This document shows, piece by piece, positions 1 through 8,668 of a DNA stretch of 20,868 nt (the first letter of the stretch is position 1; every line of letters starts with the position of its first letter). The notes under the pieces were generated by a model. It had not been told where the DNA came from. It saw nothing but the letters and a program-made list of their open reading frames with translations, and searched no databases. The stretch covers positions 360,576-381,443 of the forward strand of contig BFEA01000780.1 in assembly GCA_003427395.1 (NCBI GenBank), given 5' to 3'. Both the position numbers and the translations under genes were made by a program. Source of the DNA: Chara braunii. Lineage: Eukaryota > Streptophyta > Charophyceae > Charales > Characeae.

Positions 1-74
<74 letters not shown>

Positions 75-297
75 GAGTGATAAGCGAGGGCGCGAGAGAG
101 GGAGTAAGAGAGAGAGAGAGGTGGAGAAAGGGAGAGGGAAAGATGCAGAGAGAGAGGGAGAGAGGGAGGGAGGGAGATAGGAAGGAGAGAGGGAGTGTGA
201 GTGATAAGCAAGTGAGGGCAGGAGGGAGGGAGGGAGGGAGATAGGAAGGAGAGAAGGAGTGTGAGTGATAAGCAAGTGAGGGCAGGAGAGAGGGTGT
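1..297. repeat. Purine-rich low-complexity block; left arm of window-end inverted repeat
   Basis: Positions 1-72 are an almost pure (GA)n tract. From there to 297 the purine-rich sequence contains repeated copies of GAGTGTGAGTGATAAGCAAG (about 193-212 and 256-275, with a diverged copy near 75). The part from about 107 to 297, including GGTGGAGAAAGGGAGAGGG and AAAGATGCAGAGAGAGAGGG, reappears as its reverse complement at 20692-20868. No coding potential is seen. Confidence 0.9.
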
Positions 298-545
298 CCT
301 TGGGAGAGTGTGAGTATCCTTGCTGCCCCCCATAAGGAGACGTGTCCTGGGGGTCTAGGGGTCCTTGGGATTATTTAAGGACCTTTGGTAGCCCTTGTTC
401 ACATTTCCTTGGCAATGTGTAAGTACCCTTGGTCCACCTAGTAGTGTGCATAAGGACCCTTGGTCCAAAATGCCAAATGTCCATGGGTGTAAGTACCCTT
501 GCCGCCTCCCATCAGGAGGCATGTTCTGGGGTCTACGGTGTCTAC
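295..545 (+). repeat. Diverged copy (~1.4 units) of the ~177-bp dispersed satellite
   Basis: The sequence contains the family's landmarks in order: CATAAGGAGACGTGTCCTGG, GGGGTCCTTGGGATTATTTA, GTAAGTACCCTTGGTCCACC, ATAAGGACCCTTGGTCCAAA, then the start of a second unit (CATCAGGAGGCATGTTCTGG). The same landmarks recur at 3686-3836, 13536-13745 and in the array at 16930-17925, always in this orientation. The short ORFs here are by-products of the repeat. Confidence 0.85.
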
Positions 546-1847
546 CGGTAGAAGTGATGTGCCAGCACGCCGACCTGTCCCTGTGTGTCGCCCCGTGTCT
601 GTCACCCACGGTAGGGAAGGTCGGGGCTCCTGTAACCTGCAAGAAAACTGGGTTAGTCCAGGCCCACACAATAACCACTGAAATCGATTGAAGAAGTGAC
701 AACGAGAGACTCACGAACCGGCATTCGGAAGGAACAAAATATGTATTTCCCTGTAGTCTAAAATAATAGGGTCCACTGCGCTAGTCCCAGTTCCAGAAAT
801 AGATCCCACATCCAAAACAGGAAAATCAGTTTGAGTCCCGACCGTTCTTACTAACAGTTTAGGACGGATTCTCCGCCCAATGGGGTGACGCCGGTATCGT
901 GCTCGCTGGTCCCACGGAACTGCACTGGAACTCTCAATGTCTGAACCAGACTCTCGGGCCCATGGAGGCCACAACTCAAGATCGAGTTTCACCATAAGTC
1001 TGCCTGTCACCGTCCTCCTCAGACAAAGTCGCTCGACGCGCTCCACATCAGTCCTCGTGTCGCCCCTGCTAGGCTATAGCCGAAATCCCTGATCAATTAC
1101 GATCCTGTTCCTGGTCCACACTGCCCCAACCCGGAAGTTCCCTTGGCCCACGGAGTCCCACAGTCCCAGGCAACTGAACAACACGGTCTTGTTTAGGTCT
1201 TGGTCCGTATTTTCCCCTTTAACTGAAGTCCCGTGGTCCCGGCTCAGTCCTAATGCCTCGGTCAGTCCGACCTCAATCCCGTGACTGGCCTGTTCCTAGG
1301 GCGCCCCGGTTCGGTAGTCCAATGTGACCTGGCTTGACCTAAAAATCCCGGCTTAATAGGGAAATCCCAGCCTGAGTCACAGGGTTCCCGTGTTTGCACG
1401 TCGGTCTCGTGGTTCCGGTGTCGATGCCTCAGCCTGCACTTGTCTGAGTCCCGTAGTCCCTACCGGTAGGGTCCTTATCAAAGTCCCAGTCACTGCCCGC
1501 AAGTCCTGATCAGTCTCGACTCTCTTGTGCCAAGGTCCCACGCTCCGTCTAGAGCTCCGGTCTCGTCCGAAGCCTCAGTCTGCCTCAAGGCTCGTCTGTG
1601 TGAAGGCTGAGCGAAACAACTGTTCGCTGTTGTGCCCCCCCACCCTGACCGCATGCGTCCCGATCCTGATTGAGCGCGTGTGCGAGTGGCTGTACCCACT
1701 TCGTTCCCCGTCCGTATGTGTCTGCGCATGCGTGCGTGTAGATGTGCGCTGGTGCGCGTGGCTATCCCGACCTGTGTGCGAGCATGCACGGGTGCGCGCG
1801 ATTGAGCGCACATCCCTGCGTTCCGATCCCAATCCCACGGGGCTGTG
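546..1847. other. No gene recognised; GTCCC-rich diverged repetitive sequence
   Basis: No reading frame has convincing protein composition on either strand. The stretch is littered with short GTCCC/GTCCCG words at irregular spacing from about 780 onward, which suggests an old, heavily diverged tandem repeat leading into the clear minisatellite at 1848-2110. Open frames from about 1490 are rich in Arg, Cys and Ala, as expected of GC-rich repeat DNA. Confidence 0.5.
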
Positions 1848-2110
1848 CACGGATGTGTCCCGAACGTCCCAATCCGGATGCGCGCTGGACCGTGCTGTGC
1901 CCGAAGTCTCCCGAATGTCTGATCCGGATGCGCGTTGGAGCACTCTGTGCCCGAGGTCTCCCTAATGTCCGATCCAGATGCGCATTGGAGCGCGTTGTGC
2001 CCGAGGTCTCCCGAATGTCGGATCAAGATGCGCGTTGGAGCGCGTTGTGCCCGAGGTCTCCCGAATGTCCGATCAAGATGCGCGTTGGAGCGCGTTGTGC
2101 CCGAGGTCTC
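1848..2110. repeat. 50-bp tandem minisatellite, about 5 copies
   Basis: The word TGCCCGAGGTCTCCCGAATG and its variants start at 1898, 1948, 1998, 2048 and 2098, giving an exact period of 50 bp. The other half of the unit is GATCAAGATGCGCGTTGGAG with small changes; the third to fifth units are nearly identical. Because 50 is not a multiple of three, all frames stay open through the array, which explains the long overlapping ORFs here. Confidence 0.92.
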
Positions 2111-2830
2111 CGGAACGCCTCGATCCATTGCGCCCGGGCGCGCGCTTGTGCGCTCGACTCCCTCACGTCCCTATCTGCTGCGTGCGGGTGCGCTCTGCGC
2201 GAGTGTGCTCCCGTCGTCCCGATCTAGTCGCGTGCGGATGCGTGCCATGCGCACGAGCTCCCGCTCATCCCGATTTGGTCGTGTGCATATGCGCACCATG
2301 TGCGCGAGCTCCCGCTCGTCCCAATCCGGCTTTTTGAGGATGCGCGCTGCGAGCACGAGCTCCCGCCCGTCCCGATCTGGCTGCACGAAGGTGCTTGCTG
2401 ATGCGCGCGACTGTTCGCGTCCCGTCCCATTCGTGCCCGTGCGCATGCAGCTGCGCTACCCCGACTCCAATTGCACAGGGGTGCGCACTGATGTGTGTGG
2501 CGGCCCGCGCCCGATTCCGACCCTGATCGCGCGTGTGTGCGCTCGTGCGCGCGTCCCCTCTTTGACTGTGCGCATGTGCGCTCGTGCGCGCGCAGTTGCA
2601 CGCGTCCCGTATCTGACCGTGAGTGTGGCTATGGAGAGCCGGATCCTGCTTGTGCGCCGGCGCCCTCGTCCGTTCGTGTTTTGCTTGAGAACGAGCCTGA
2701 ACACTTACCTGTGCCTCGCTATGGCGCGCACGTGCGTCTCTCACCACCTTCGAGGCTCCCTGTCCTTGAGCCGCTCCTACCTTGGTGCGCTCGCCTCTCG
2801 TGCGTCCCCCGAGCTCCCGTAGTGCGCCCG
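2111..2830. repeat. GC-rich degenerate repeats following the 50-bp array
   Basis: GAGCTCCCGCTC and variants recur near 2247, 2306 and 2358 (spacing about 52-59 bp), with GTCCCGAT and TGCGCGC words between them. Further along, alternating GTGCGC/CGCGTG runs dominate. This looks like a diverged extension of the neighbouring minisatellite. ORFs on both strands are Arg/Ala/Cys-rich low-complexity translations and are not accepted as genes. Confidence 0.6.
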
Positions 2831-3685
2831 TAAGTACGCATGTCGGAAGTGTCCCACCTTTGAGCCCGGTTGGGCTTATACACTTTGCGGGCCCTCTTCG
2901 CGGAATACCCCAGCCCGTCCGTGCGCTCCGGGGCTGCCGACAAGTTGCAGCGCCCCGGTACCATGGCTTCCCCGAGCCTGTACCCGGGGCCTATTTGGGC
3001 CCCCGAAGGGTTTTTAGCAAAGGGGGCCTTTTTGTTGGGTACCGGGCCTTTCGCAGCGGCCCAGTACCGAGGCTCATGCCGAACCTAGGCCCAACCTGCC
3101 GTGGCCCTTGTGGTCCCCACACAGAAAGGTACTAGGCCTTGTCAAATTCCGTAGGGCCCCGCCTTGGAAATAAGGTTGCGGCCCAAGGACCCTTCTCTTA
3201 GCCTTAGGGCACTTCCGGCTCTACTTAGGCCCCGTCGGTTAAAATCTCAAGTGCGTCCGAGCAGCGTTTCCCCTTTGTATCGGTTCTACAAAGAATTCCA
3301 GTGTCGGTCGCCACTTAGTTCACCTGATGGCTCGTCTCAGAAGTCTGACGCCCTCCCTTGTTTGGTCCATCGCCCGACTCTTAATGCAATCCGGCTCTCC
3401 TGTTCTTGTCCTTTATCTGGAGCCTCCGACAATTCCTCAGTAATAGTCGCTCATTTATGCCTCGTCAATGATACGCCTGAGTAGCGCGCGCAAAGGGGCA
3501 CCTATCCAGAATTCATGGTTCTGCTTTTTTCCTGACGCCTCGGCCTCAACATCCATTGCGTGAGTCCGATATCGTACCTTTCGACGTCGGTTGAGATCCC
3601 GCCAGGCAATTCGACTCAATCCAGTCCTCCTTAAGTGTTATCATCAAGGAAGTAAAGGGCGACGTAAGGCTGGAGCCGCCCAACA
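2831..3685. other. No gene recognised
   Basis: The stretch has GC-rich words such as GGGCCCCCGAAGGG and GGTACCGGGCC near 2990-3070, then more mixed sequence to 3685. An open frame at 3164-3484 (plus) has no recognisable motif, is Ser/Pro/Leu-rich and sits in repeat-like DNA, so it is not called. Nothing else is supportable. Confidence 0.45.
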
Positions 3686-3836
3686 ACGGGTCCTTGGGAG
3701 TATTTGAGGAACCTTGGTAGCCTTTGTCCACATGTCCGTGGTAGTATATGAGCACCCTTGGTCCACCTGGTAGTGTGGATAAGCACCCTTGGTCGAAATA
3801 TCCTTGGGAGTGTGTAAGGATCCTTGCCGCCGCAAG
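3686..3836 (+). repeat. Partial copy of the ~177-bp satellite
   Basis: GGGTCCTTGGGAGTATTTGA, TTGTCCACATGTCC, ACCCTTGGTCCACCTGGTAG, GTGTGGATAAGCACCCTTGG and the end of the unit (CCTTGCCGCC) occur in family order. The CATAAGGAGACGTG part is missing at both ends, so this is a single unit of roughly 150 bp. It directly abuts the AT-rich repeat that starts near 3838. Confidence 0.85.
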
Positions 3837-3837
3837 T

Positions 3838-4184
3838 GGCCTGTGGCTCAGTGGTTAGGGCACCAGTTAGCGGAGAGGCTACGCTACCATCTTCCCCCGA
3901 ACATAATGCATATGCGTTGTATTCAAGTTTTCCAACAAAAACAGTTTTTGGAAAGTTAGACCCTTTTCTTCGAATACGAGGGCTTGCACCTTTTCTCATT
4001 GTTTTCGCATTAACTTCGAATATAATGCATATGCGTTCTATTCGAATAATACGCATAAGAGAAAATAGTTGTATCCGAATATAACCTTTTTTTGTTTTTT
4101 CCCTGAAGGTCAACGCCTGCTCCGTTCTTGCCCTGGTGAACAGGAGAGGCCCGTGCATGCCCGTACTCACAGATCATTGTCCAT

Positions 4185-4188
<4 letters not shown>
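3838..4188 (+). repeat. AT-rich palindrome-rich dispersed repeat, possibly tRNA-derived (SINE-like)
   Basis: It begins with TGGCTCAGTGGTTAGGGC, which resembles a pol III A box; no good B box follows, so a SINE head is only a suggestion. TAATGCATATGCGTT occurs at about 3904 and 4022. TTCGAATA and TATTCGAA flank the second copy, giving a local inverted repeat. The tail (ACCTTTT then a T-run, then CAACGCCTGC) resembles 14093-14130, also followed by a CT microsatellite. The segment at 3882-3921 is repeated inverted at 4774-4813. Confidence 0.55.
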
Positions 4189-4223
<35 letters not shown>

Positions 4224-4250
4224 GAAACTGCCCTCCCTGTCACTGACAAG

Positions 4251-4326
<76 letters not shown>
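4189..4326. repeat. (CT)n microsatellite, two blocks
   Basis: Pure (CT)n runs at about 4189-4219 and 4253-4326 are separated by a short unique spacer with AAGAAACTGCCCTCCCTGTC. The tract directly follows the 3' end of the AT-rich repeat. The Ser/Leu and Arg/Glu ORFs over it are artefacts. Confidence 0.95.
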
Positions 4327-4332
<6 letters not shown>

Positions 4333-4412
4333 CGAAGGCGCTTCTGACAGTCAAGAAAGTGGCGCTTCTAACAGCTAAGAATGTGGCGTGGCCAAGCCAA
4401 GAAAGTGGAAAA
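4333..4412. repeat. Short tandem repeat, ~24-bp unit, about 3 diverged copies
   Basis: GGCGCTTCTGACAGTCAAGA, GGCGCTTCTAACAGCTAAGA and GGCGTGGCCAAGCCAAGAAA follow each other, each ending in AAGAAAGT or AAGAATGT. Function unknown. Confidence 0.6.
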
Positions 4413-4716
4413 ATAAGAAAGCCACTCACCAAGGTCTCGCTGCACTACCGTGGTCACCGAGACAGAAAAGAGAGGGGTTATATTTGTCTATGTTCTATCA
4501 GAAGATTCATTCAAATTTTGCACATTTGTTGAGGAGTGGAGCAAGGACCCGAGTAGGGGAAAGGAATGAAACTCAACCAGAACATGGAAAGGTAGGTTGC
4601 TACTTCACTTTTGCCTTTTTGCCAAGGTTTGTTGACCCCCAGCCGTGGTCCAGAACTGAGCCTACTCAGCCTGGACCCGACCCCCTTGTGCAGGCAAATT
4701 TGGTCTCGTTTACTTG
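4413..4716. other. No gene recognised
   Basis: Unique-looking sequence between the short tandem repeat and the 4717 hairpin. An open frame at 4388-4717 (plus) has no recognisable motif and starts inside repeat DNA, so it is not called. Confidence 0.4.
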
Positions 4717-4795
4717 AACGTAATGCATATGCGTTGTAAATGAATACAACGCACGGTATGCGTTGTATTCGTTTACAACACATATGCGTTATGTT
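4717..4795. repeat. Long near-perfect hairpin (two 39-nt arms, 1-nt loop)
   Basis: Arm 4717-4755 and arm 4757-4795 are reverse complements with 6 differences out of 39. All 6 are transitions (C/T or G/A). The arms carry the same AATGCATATGCGTTGTA core found at 3904 and 4022, so this is a folded-back pair of that repeat. Confidence 0.88.
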
Positions 4796-5214
4796 GGGGG
4801 GAAGACGGTAGCGCGCGCGCCCTGATGCCAGCGGACCAGCAGGGTCCGGTTGCCCTGGCTAGATTAGCGCCTGGGGAGGGAAGGTCCTCAGCTGCTAGGC
4901 CTGTGCACGCGCCCGATAGGCGCACATGGTTCCTTGGTAGCCACGTGGCACCTCTTGTTAGGTGATGTGGATGTCCCGTGACACGTGGGCAGGGGTAGCG
5001 CCAGCCGTGAGATTGATTGGGTGGAGTCTCTACAACATGGAGCAGATGAGTGGCTATCTACTCTCAAAAAGGGCTGTCAGTGGTTGCAGGTGCTCGTGGG
5101 GGCGTTGTCTTCGCGTAGGCAGCAGGGGGCAGTCTGAGAGGTAAAAAAGGGGGCGACTTCATTGGCCAATTGGCTGGACGAGATGACCCAGGATATGCTC
5201 TGTTTTATAGATTT
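4796..5214. other. No gene recognised; end of the inverted-repeat-bounded segment, then unique sequence
   Basis: 4774-4813 (ending GAAGACGGTAGCG) is the inverted partner of 3882-3921. After it, TTAGCGCCTG near 4865 and a GCCTGTGCACGCGCCCG stretch match the tail style of the repeats at 4108-4160 and 14115-14160. The rest to 5214 shows no feature; an open frame at 4962-5144 is short and unrecognised. Confidence 0.45.
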
Positions 5215-5273
5215 ATTTCATTTTCTTCTTCTTACTCGATGAAGTAGATAGAAAAAGAAGAAGAAAATGAAAT
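5215..5273. repeat. Perfect 19-bp inverted repeat (stem-loop)
   Basis: ATTTCATTTTCTTCTTCTT at 5215-5233 is matched exactly by its reverse complement at 5255-5273, with a 21-nt loop. It could be a small foldback or MITE remnant, or a structured RNA element; nothing else in the sequence decides. Confidence 0.9.
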
Positions 5274-5833
5274 ATTCACTTTACTAAGAAATAGATTATA
5301 TTGTATTGAAATCACACTACGATTATTCAACTTGTCATGTATGCAAACAGCGAAACAGCAAATTGGCGACAGGCGCCCACTCAGTACTCAAGATATCGTA
5401 TCCACATAAGAGTTCTCTTCAAACTGGCTATGGCGACTGAGCGCCCACACAACTCACTGTTCGCACTCTGGATCACCCTGGATGTCCCACACGCAACACT
5501 CAGTATCACACTTCACACACACACATGCTAGGCTACAGCTATGGCAGCGCTAGCTGCCACTACCTATCGCTGCACTCTACTCCTCTGCCCACTTCGTCTT
5601 CGGGCACTCTGCAGACCTCCTCGCACAAGCTGCTAGGCAGCGCTTCCGCATGGCATCCGCAGGAATGAATGCATGAATGGACGCAGCCTCTTGATTTATA
5701 CTTCTGTGCTGCATTGGTCTGCCTTGTGTCCCTGGCCCATGGTGCACACAGTTCCCCCCGTGGTACTTGCTGGACCGGACTGGTACTTTCTAGACTCTCT
5801 CCAACATGGGCTTGCTTTAGTCACACCACTTGC
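5274..5833. other. No gene recognised
   Basis: AT-rich sequence to about 5335 is followed by mixed sequence with CACACACACACATGC near 5515. Short frames (5337-5531, 5669-5854) lack any recognisable domain. No splice structure can be argued. Confidence 0.4.
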
Positions 5834-5904
5834 CCACTTGCCTGCACCACTTGACCACTTGCCTGCACCACTTGACCACTTGCCTGCACCACTTGACCAC
5901 TTGC
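5834..5904. repeat. 21-bp tandem repeat, ~3.4 copies
   Basis: The unit CCACTTGCCTGCACCACTTGA repeats without change. Because 21 is a multiple of three, frames remain open and a frame at 5673-5915 reads a repeated seven-residue LPAPLDH pattern. There is no spacer diversity, so it is not CRISPR-like, and no protein evidence beyond periodicity. Confidence 0.92.
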
Positions 5905-6277
5905 CAACCTTCTAGAAGGACTGCAGCTAGCCTTCTAGTCTATAGGTCTACGGATCGAATCCTGGCTACCTATAGACCTACGACAGACCTACCTACCACT
6001 GGCGGTTCTACAGGTCGCAGGTTCAACTCTTCGAGTTGACGCTGGTATTGTACACAGGTAAGTTGGGAAACTAGGGATCGAGCCCTGGGATCTACCTCAG
6101 CTACCACGAATTGGTGAATACCGTTTCAGTATAAGAAATATATATATTTCTTTACTCATTTTTATAACTAATAGAAGCTTTTTAAAGCTTGTGATATCAG
6201 GAATTGCTATCTGTGCAAGCATCTTACGATTCAATAATACTTTGTGACTTTTTAATCAAAAAATCAACTTATTATAG
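5905..6277. other. No gene; tRNA T-arm-like words and small palindromes
   Basis: GGATCGAATCC near 5953, CAGGTTCAACTC near 6018 and GGGATCGAGCCC near 6076 each resemble a tRNA T arm or pol III B box, but no complete cloverleaf can be folded. TCAACTC at 6023-6029 pairs with GAGTTGA at 6033-6039. AGAAATATATATATTTCT is a perfect 18-bp palindrome near 6134, and AAGCTTTTTAAAGCTT near 6175 is another. Likely remnants of tRNA-derived repeats. Confidence 0.4.
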
Positions 6278-6892
6278 GACAAATCCTGTTCTCGAAATCA
6301 TCTGGGAGCTGGAGGTGGGGACGGATCCCCAACCTTCATTGACTGGAGGCGGGCGGATGAGTTGATGAGGGCCTGCAAAGTCCTCCTCGTTGAAGCTCAC
6401 AACCTACGGAATGAATTGGGGGACCGTTTGCAGACAATGGATAACGACTATCCCTCCCCAGACCTGCAGAGGGAAGACGGCAACCGTGGGGATTGGATGC
6501 AGCGGAGAGAGCGAAGTGACATGTGCTCTTCAATGCGGGGTGAGAATGAGAGCGATCGGCAGGTGGGTGGGGAAAGCAATAATTACATGTCGACAAAACG
6601 ACCTTGCCAACAGCGACAAAAACGGCTATGGCTACCGATGAGAAGATGGGAACGTCAATCGCATCAGCGCGGGCCGAACACCACCACCAACGATGGTATC
6701 AACAGCGATGGCATCATCAGTGACAACAATCACGATGTCGCAAATGGCAACGAAAGCGGCTATGGCTACAGATGTGATAATGGAAATGACAACTGCCTTG
6801 GCGGGCCTTTTAACACCGACGGCAATGGCATCAACAGAGATAATATCATCTGCAACAGCAGCAACAACAGCAACAACCACATCGATGGATGA
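6278..6892 (+). CDS. Unrecognised open reading frame, Asn/Asp/Gly-rich C-terminal half
   Basis: This frame is open from just after a TAG at 6275-6277 to a TGA at 6890-6892, 204 codons. No ATG lies near its beginning; the first in-frame ATG is at 6365, giving about 175 residues. The first part (residues FIDWRRADELMRACKVLLVE, then HNLRNELGDRLQTMDNDY) has a plausible mixed, helix-like composition. From about 6640 the translation becomes Asn/Asp/Gly-rich and the DNA is internally repetitive: CGGCTATGGCTAC occurs near 6628 and 6760. No family is recognised. It could be an exon fragment or a chance frame through degenerate repeat DNA; the open antisense frame at 6632-6904 argues for the latter over that part. 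Confidence 0.2.
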   Translation, partial: DKSCSRNHLGAGGGDGSPTFIDWRRADELMRACKVLLVEAHNLRNELGDRLQTMDNDYPSPDLQREDGNRGDWMQRRERSDMCSSMRGENESDRQVGGESNNYMSTKRPCQQRQKRLWLPMRRWERQSHQRGPNTTTNDGINSDGIISDNNHDVANGNESGYGYRCDNGNDNCLGGPFNTDGNGINRDNIICNSSNNSNNHIDG

Positions 6893-7548
6893 GATTACGA
6901 CCATGACACAATCTACACCGCCAGAGATGACAGTCGTCTCGAAAACTCTGATAAGAGCAGCAGCTATAACAACAGCATCATCTGCTGTGATTGCACCGAC
7001 AAGCTACCCACGATAACTAGGCGTTTGTGTATGACATGTCGGGCTGCTGCAGTGACGATGGGCTTTCGGTGGGTGGGAGGTTTGGGTGTGAGGTTGATTG
7101 AGCGTTTCCCTCCCCCCCCTCTCTCTTGCGTGGATCGGGTAGGGTTGGGATGAGATACGCTGGGTTGTTGACATGTTAGGGTTGCCCGGCTCTCAAACCC
7201 TGTTCTCCCTCCTCCCTAGTAGCCACCGGGGTGGGTAGGGGGGATATTGGCCTAGATGTTGATTACTTTCTTGGTACGATCGCGGTGGTTTAGGATGCAG
7301 GGGAAGAATACTGGTTCCCTCCTTTGGGTATTTCGGGGCAGTGCTGGCAATACCTTCTGATTGGAAATTACACGGGCAGGAGGCCAACCTGTCCTGAACT
7401 AAGGAAGCAATCAATGCCTCTGCCGTGATGGGGCACAGACATGGTACACAAACAGATATGACTGCACTGGCAGTTTTTGCACATGACACAGGCCACATCA
7501 CACACACGTGGCAAAGCCACAACACACCAACATTCTCATCTATCATTG
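6893..7548. other. No gene recognised
   Basis: Includes a G/T-rich stretch around 7020-7200. A minus-strand frame at 7193-7546 contains clustered cysteines (CHVC, then CVPCLC) but no recognisable zinc-binding spacing, so it is not called. Confidence 0.4.
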
Positions 7549-7605
7549 TACAGGGACGCTGGACCCATTTTCCAGCAGGTGATGCTCCCCACCACTAGAT
7601 GGAGC
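7549..7605 (-). repeat. ~55-bp dispersed conserved motif, copy 1
   Basis: On the minus strand it reads AAGGCTCCATCTAGTGGTGG, then GGAGCATCACCTGCTGGAAA and GGGTCCAGCGTCCC. The same words occur on the plus strand at about 15050-15105 and 15350-15405. No open frame is shared among the copies. Family unknown. Confidence 0.8.
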
Positions 7606-7993
7606 CTTCAACGATGGGACCCACTTAAAGCACCAGTACACCACATATCGGCCCACGGGTGTAAGCACGAAACTGGCACCACTTCGGAGGCCGCCGATTT
7701 TTTTTTTCAACGGCGGGCCTGGCCGCTCGGCGTCGCCGAGTTTTGCTTGTGGCGACAAAAACTTTCTGCAAGGCTAGGGCCATGTACTGGCGGTTTAACG
7801 GGGCTGCTCTTATGACCTTGTTCAGTTGCTTTCCTGCATATGATTTTTTCTGGAAAAAAAAGAAAAATTTTGAAAAAAGAAAAGGGCACCGGTTGTGAAG
7901 GCGCATTGTGGTCTGAGGGTGTGGGTTCGAAACTCCACACCTTCACACAGAGACACCGGAGGGCGTTTACATAACGTACGGTCACTTGCAACT
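7606..7993. other. No gene; A/T homopolymer runs and a tRNA-like stem
   Basis: A run of Ts lies near 7700 and an A-rich stretch at about 7852-7887. At about 7896-7950, GTGAAG, GTGTGG, GTTCGAAACT, CCACAC and CTTCAC follow in order, so two nested stems surround a B-box-like GGGTTCGAAACTCC. The anticodon region does not fold convincingly, so this is at most a tRNA-derived remnant. Confidence 0.4.
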
Positions 7994-8049
7994 CCCTTGG
8001 GCTGACGCAGGTAAGCTATTACAGACACTGCCTGCGCACCACCCAAGGG
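7994..8049. repeat. Two-step stem-loop
   Basis: CCCTTGGG (7994-8001) pairs perfectly with CCCAAGGG (8042-8049), and inside it CGCAGG (8006-8011) pairs with CCTGCG (8031-8036). This leaves a 4/5-nt internal loop and a 19-nt terminal loop. The role is unknown and it lies outside the retroelement. Confidence 0.8.
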
Positions 8050-8526
8050 TTGTCCACAGTGTTGTTTGTCGGGTCTTGATCCTGTGTGGGTTGCTTGTCA
8101 CTGTTGGTCGTGCTAGAACAGTCGTGCGTGTTCGAGCACGGTGCACGCTGAGCGTACAGATAGAGGGGCGGCACAATAGTGAACCAATTTGAAGGACAGA
8201 TTAGTCAGCACATTCGCAGATCTTTATCGCATCGGTCGTCAGTTTACTCAACCATTGCCATAGCATCTAATCCTTGGTTACCATATCTAGTCGTAGGTCA
8301 CAACCACATACATTGCATAAGACCACATCCATTCATTTTATTCACATGACTTAGCAACGCAACTAAGAACCATAGAGACTCCACGCTAGCAGCTCACAAG
8401 TGTAGAGACTCCGCACTGGTAGACGATTCCACACAGGAGATAGGAAAAAATGATAAAACTCCTTTCGAAGTACTCGTGAGATATAACGGTGAAGCACAGA
8501 AGTGATGATCAAGCAGCATCCTGCTT
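8050..8526. other. No gene recognised; flank of the PLE 3' end
   Basis: Unique-looking sequence with no convincing frame. On the minus strand this lies downstream of the hammerhead-like fold and may include the last bases of the element or host DNA. No target-site duplication could be matched with the 12830 side. Confidence 0.4.
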
Positions 8527-8605
8527 TCTCATCCTGGCATAAACGCCCAACATGTTTCTACTGCTGCCAGTCACAGCGTCATCAGGGGCTACTCGAAAGG
8601 TAAGA
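8527..8605 (-). ncRNA. Hammerhead ribozyme-like motif (type I) at PLE 3' end
   Basis: The minus strand carries the full hammerhead core in order: CUGAUGA (8585-8579), a stem-loop, GAAAC (8558-8554), then AU-GUU and the predicted cleavage point between 8549 and 8548. Stem I starts with GCCC/GGGC (8589-8586 with 8548-8545). A second helix follows past an internal loop (8605-8598 with 8535-8527, one G-U pair and a small bulge). Stem III is only two base pairs (AC/GU) with a 2-nt loop, as reported for PLE hammerheads. Stem II has the core pairs GCUG/CAGY but its closing pair beside A9/G12 is a C-A mismatch, so self-cleavage may be weak or lost. PLEs are known to carry hammerhead motifs in their pseudo-LTRs, which fits this position. 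Confidence 0.68.
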
Positions 8606-8668
8606 TTAACCTCCGCCTGTGTTACCTTAAATACTTCATGTCTACTGCTGTCTACCTCAACACGCCTT

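Noticed and set aside
1490-2833. Long overlapping ORFs on both strands (up to 295 codons)
   Set aside because: They run through a 50-bp tandem repeat and GC-rich degenerate repeats, are Arg/Cys/Ala-rich, and several frames are open at once, as expected when repeats lack stop words.
4010-4432. ORFs with Arg-Glu or Ser-Leu dipeptide runs
   Set aside because: Direct translations of the (CT)n microsatellite.
5834-5904. CRISPR-like array
   Set aside because: The 21-bp units are contiguous with no variable spacers, and the window is eukaryotic in character.
7896-7950. A tRNA gene
   Set aside because: Only a T-arm-like stem and an outer stem are visible; D and anticodon arms do not fold and no anticodon can be assigned.
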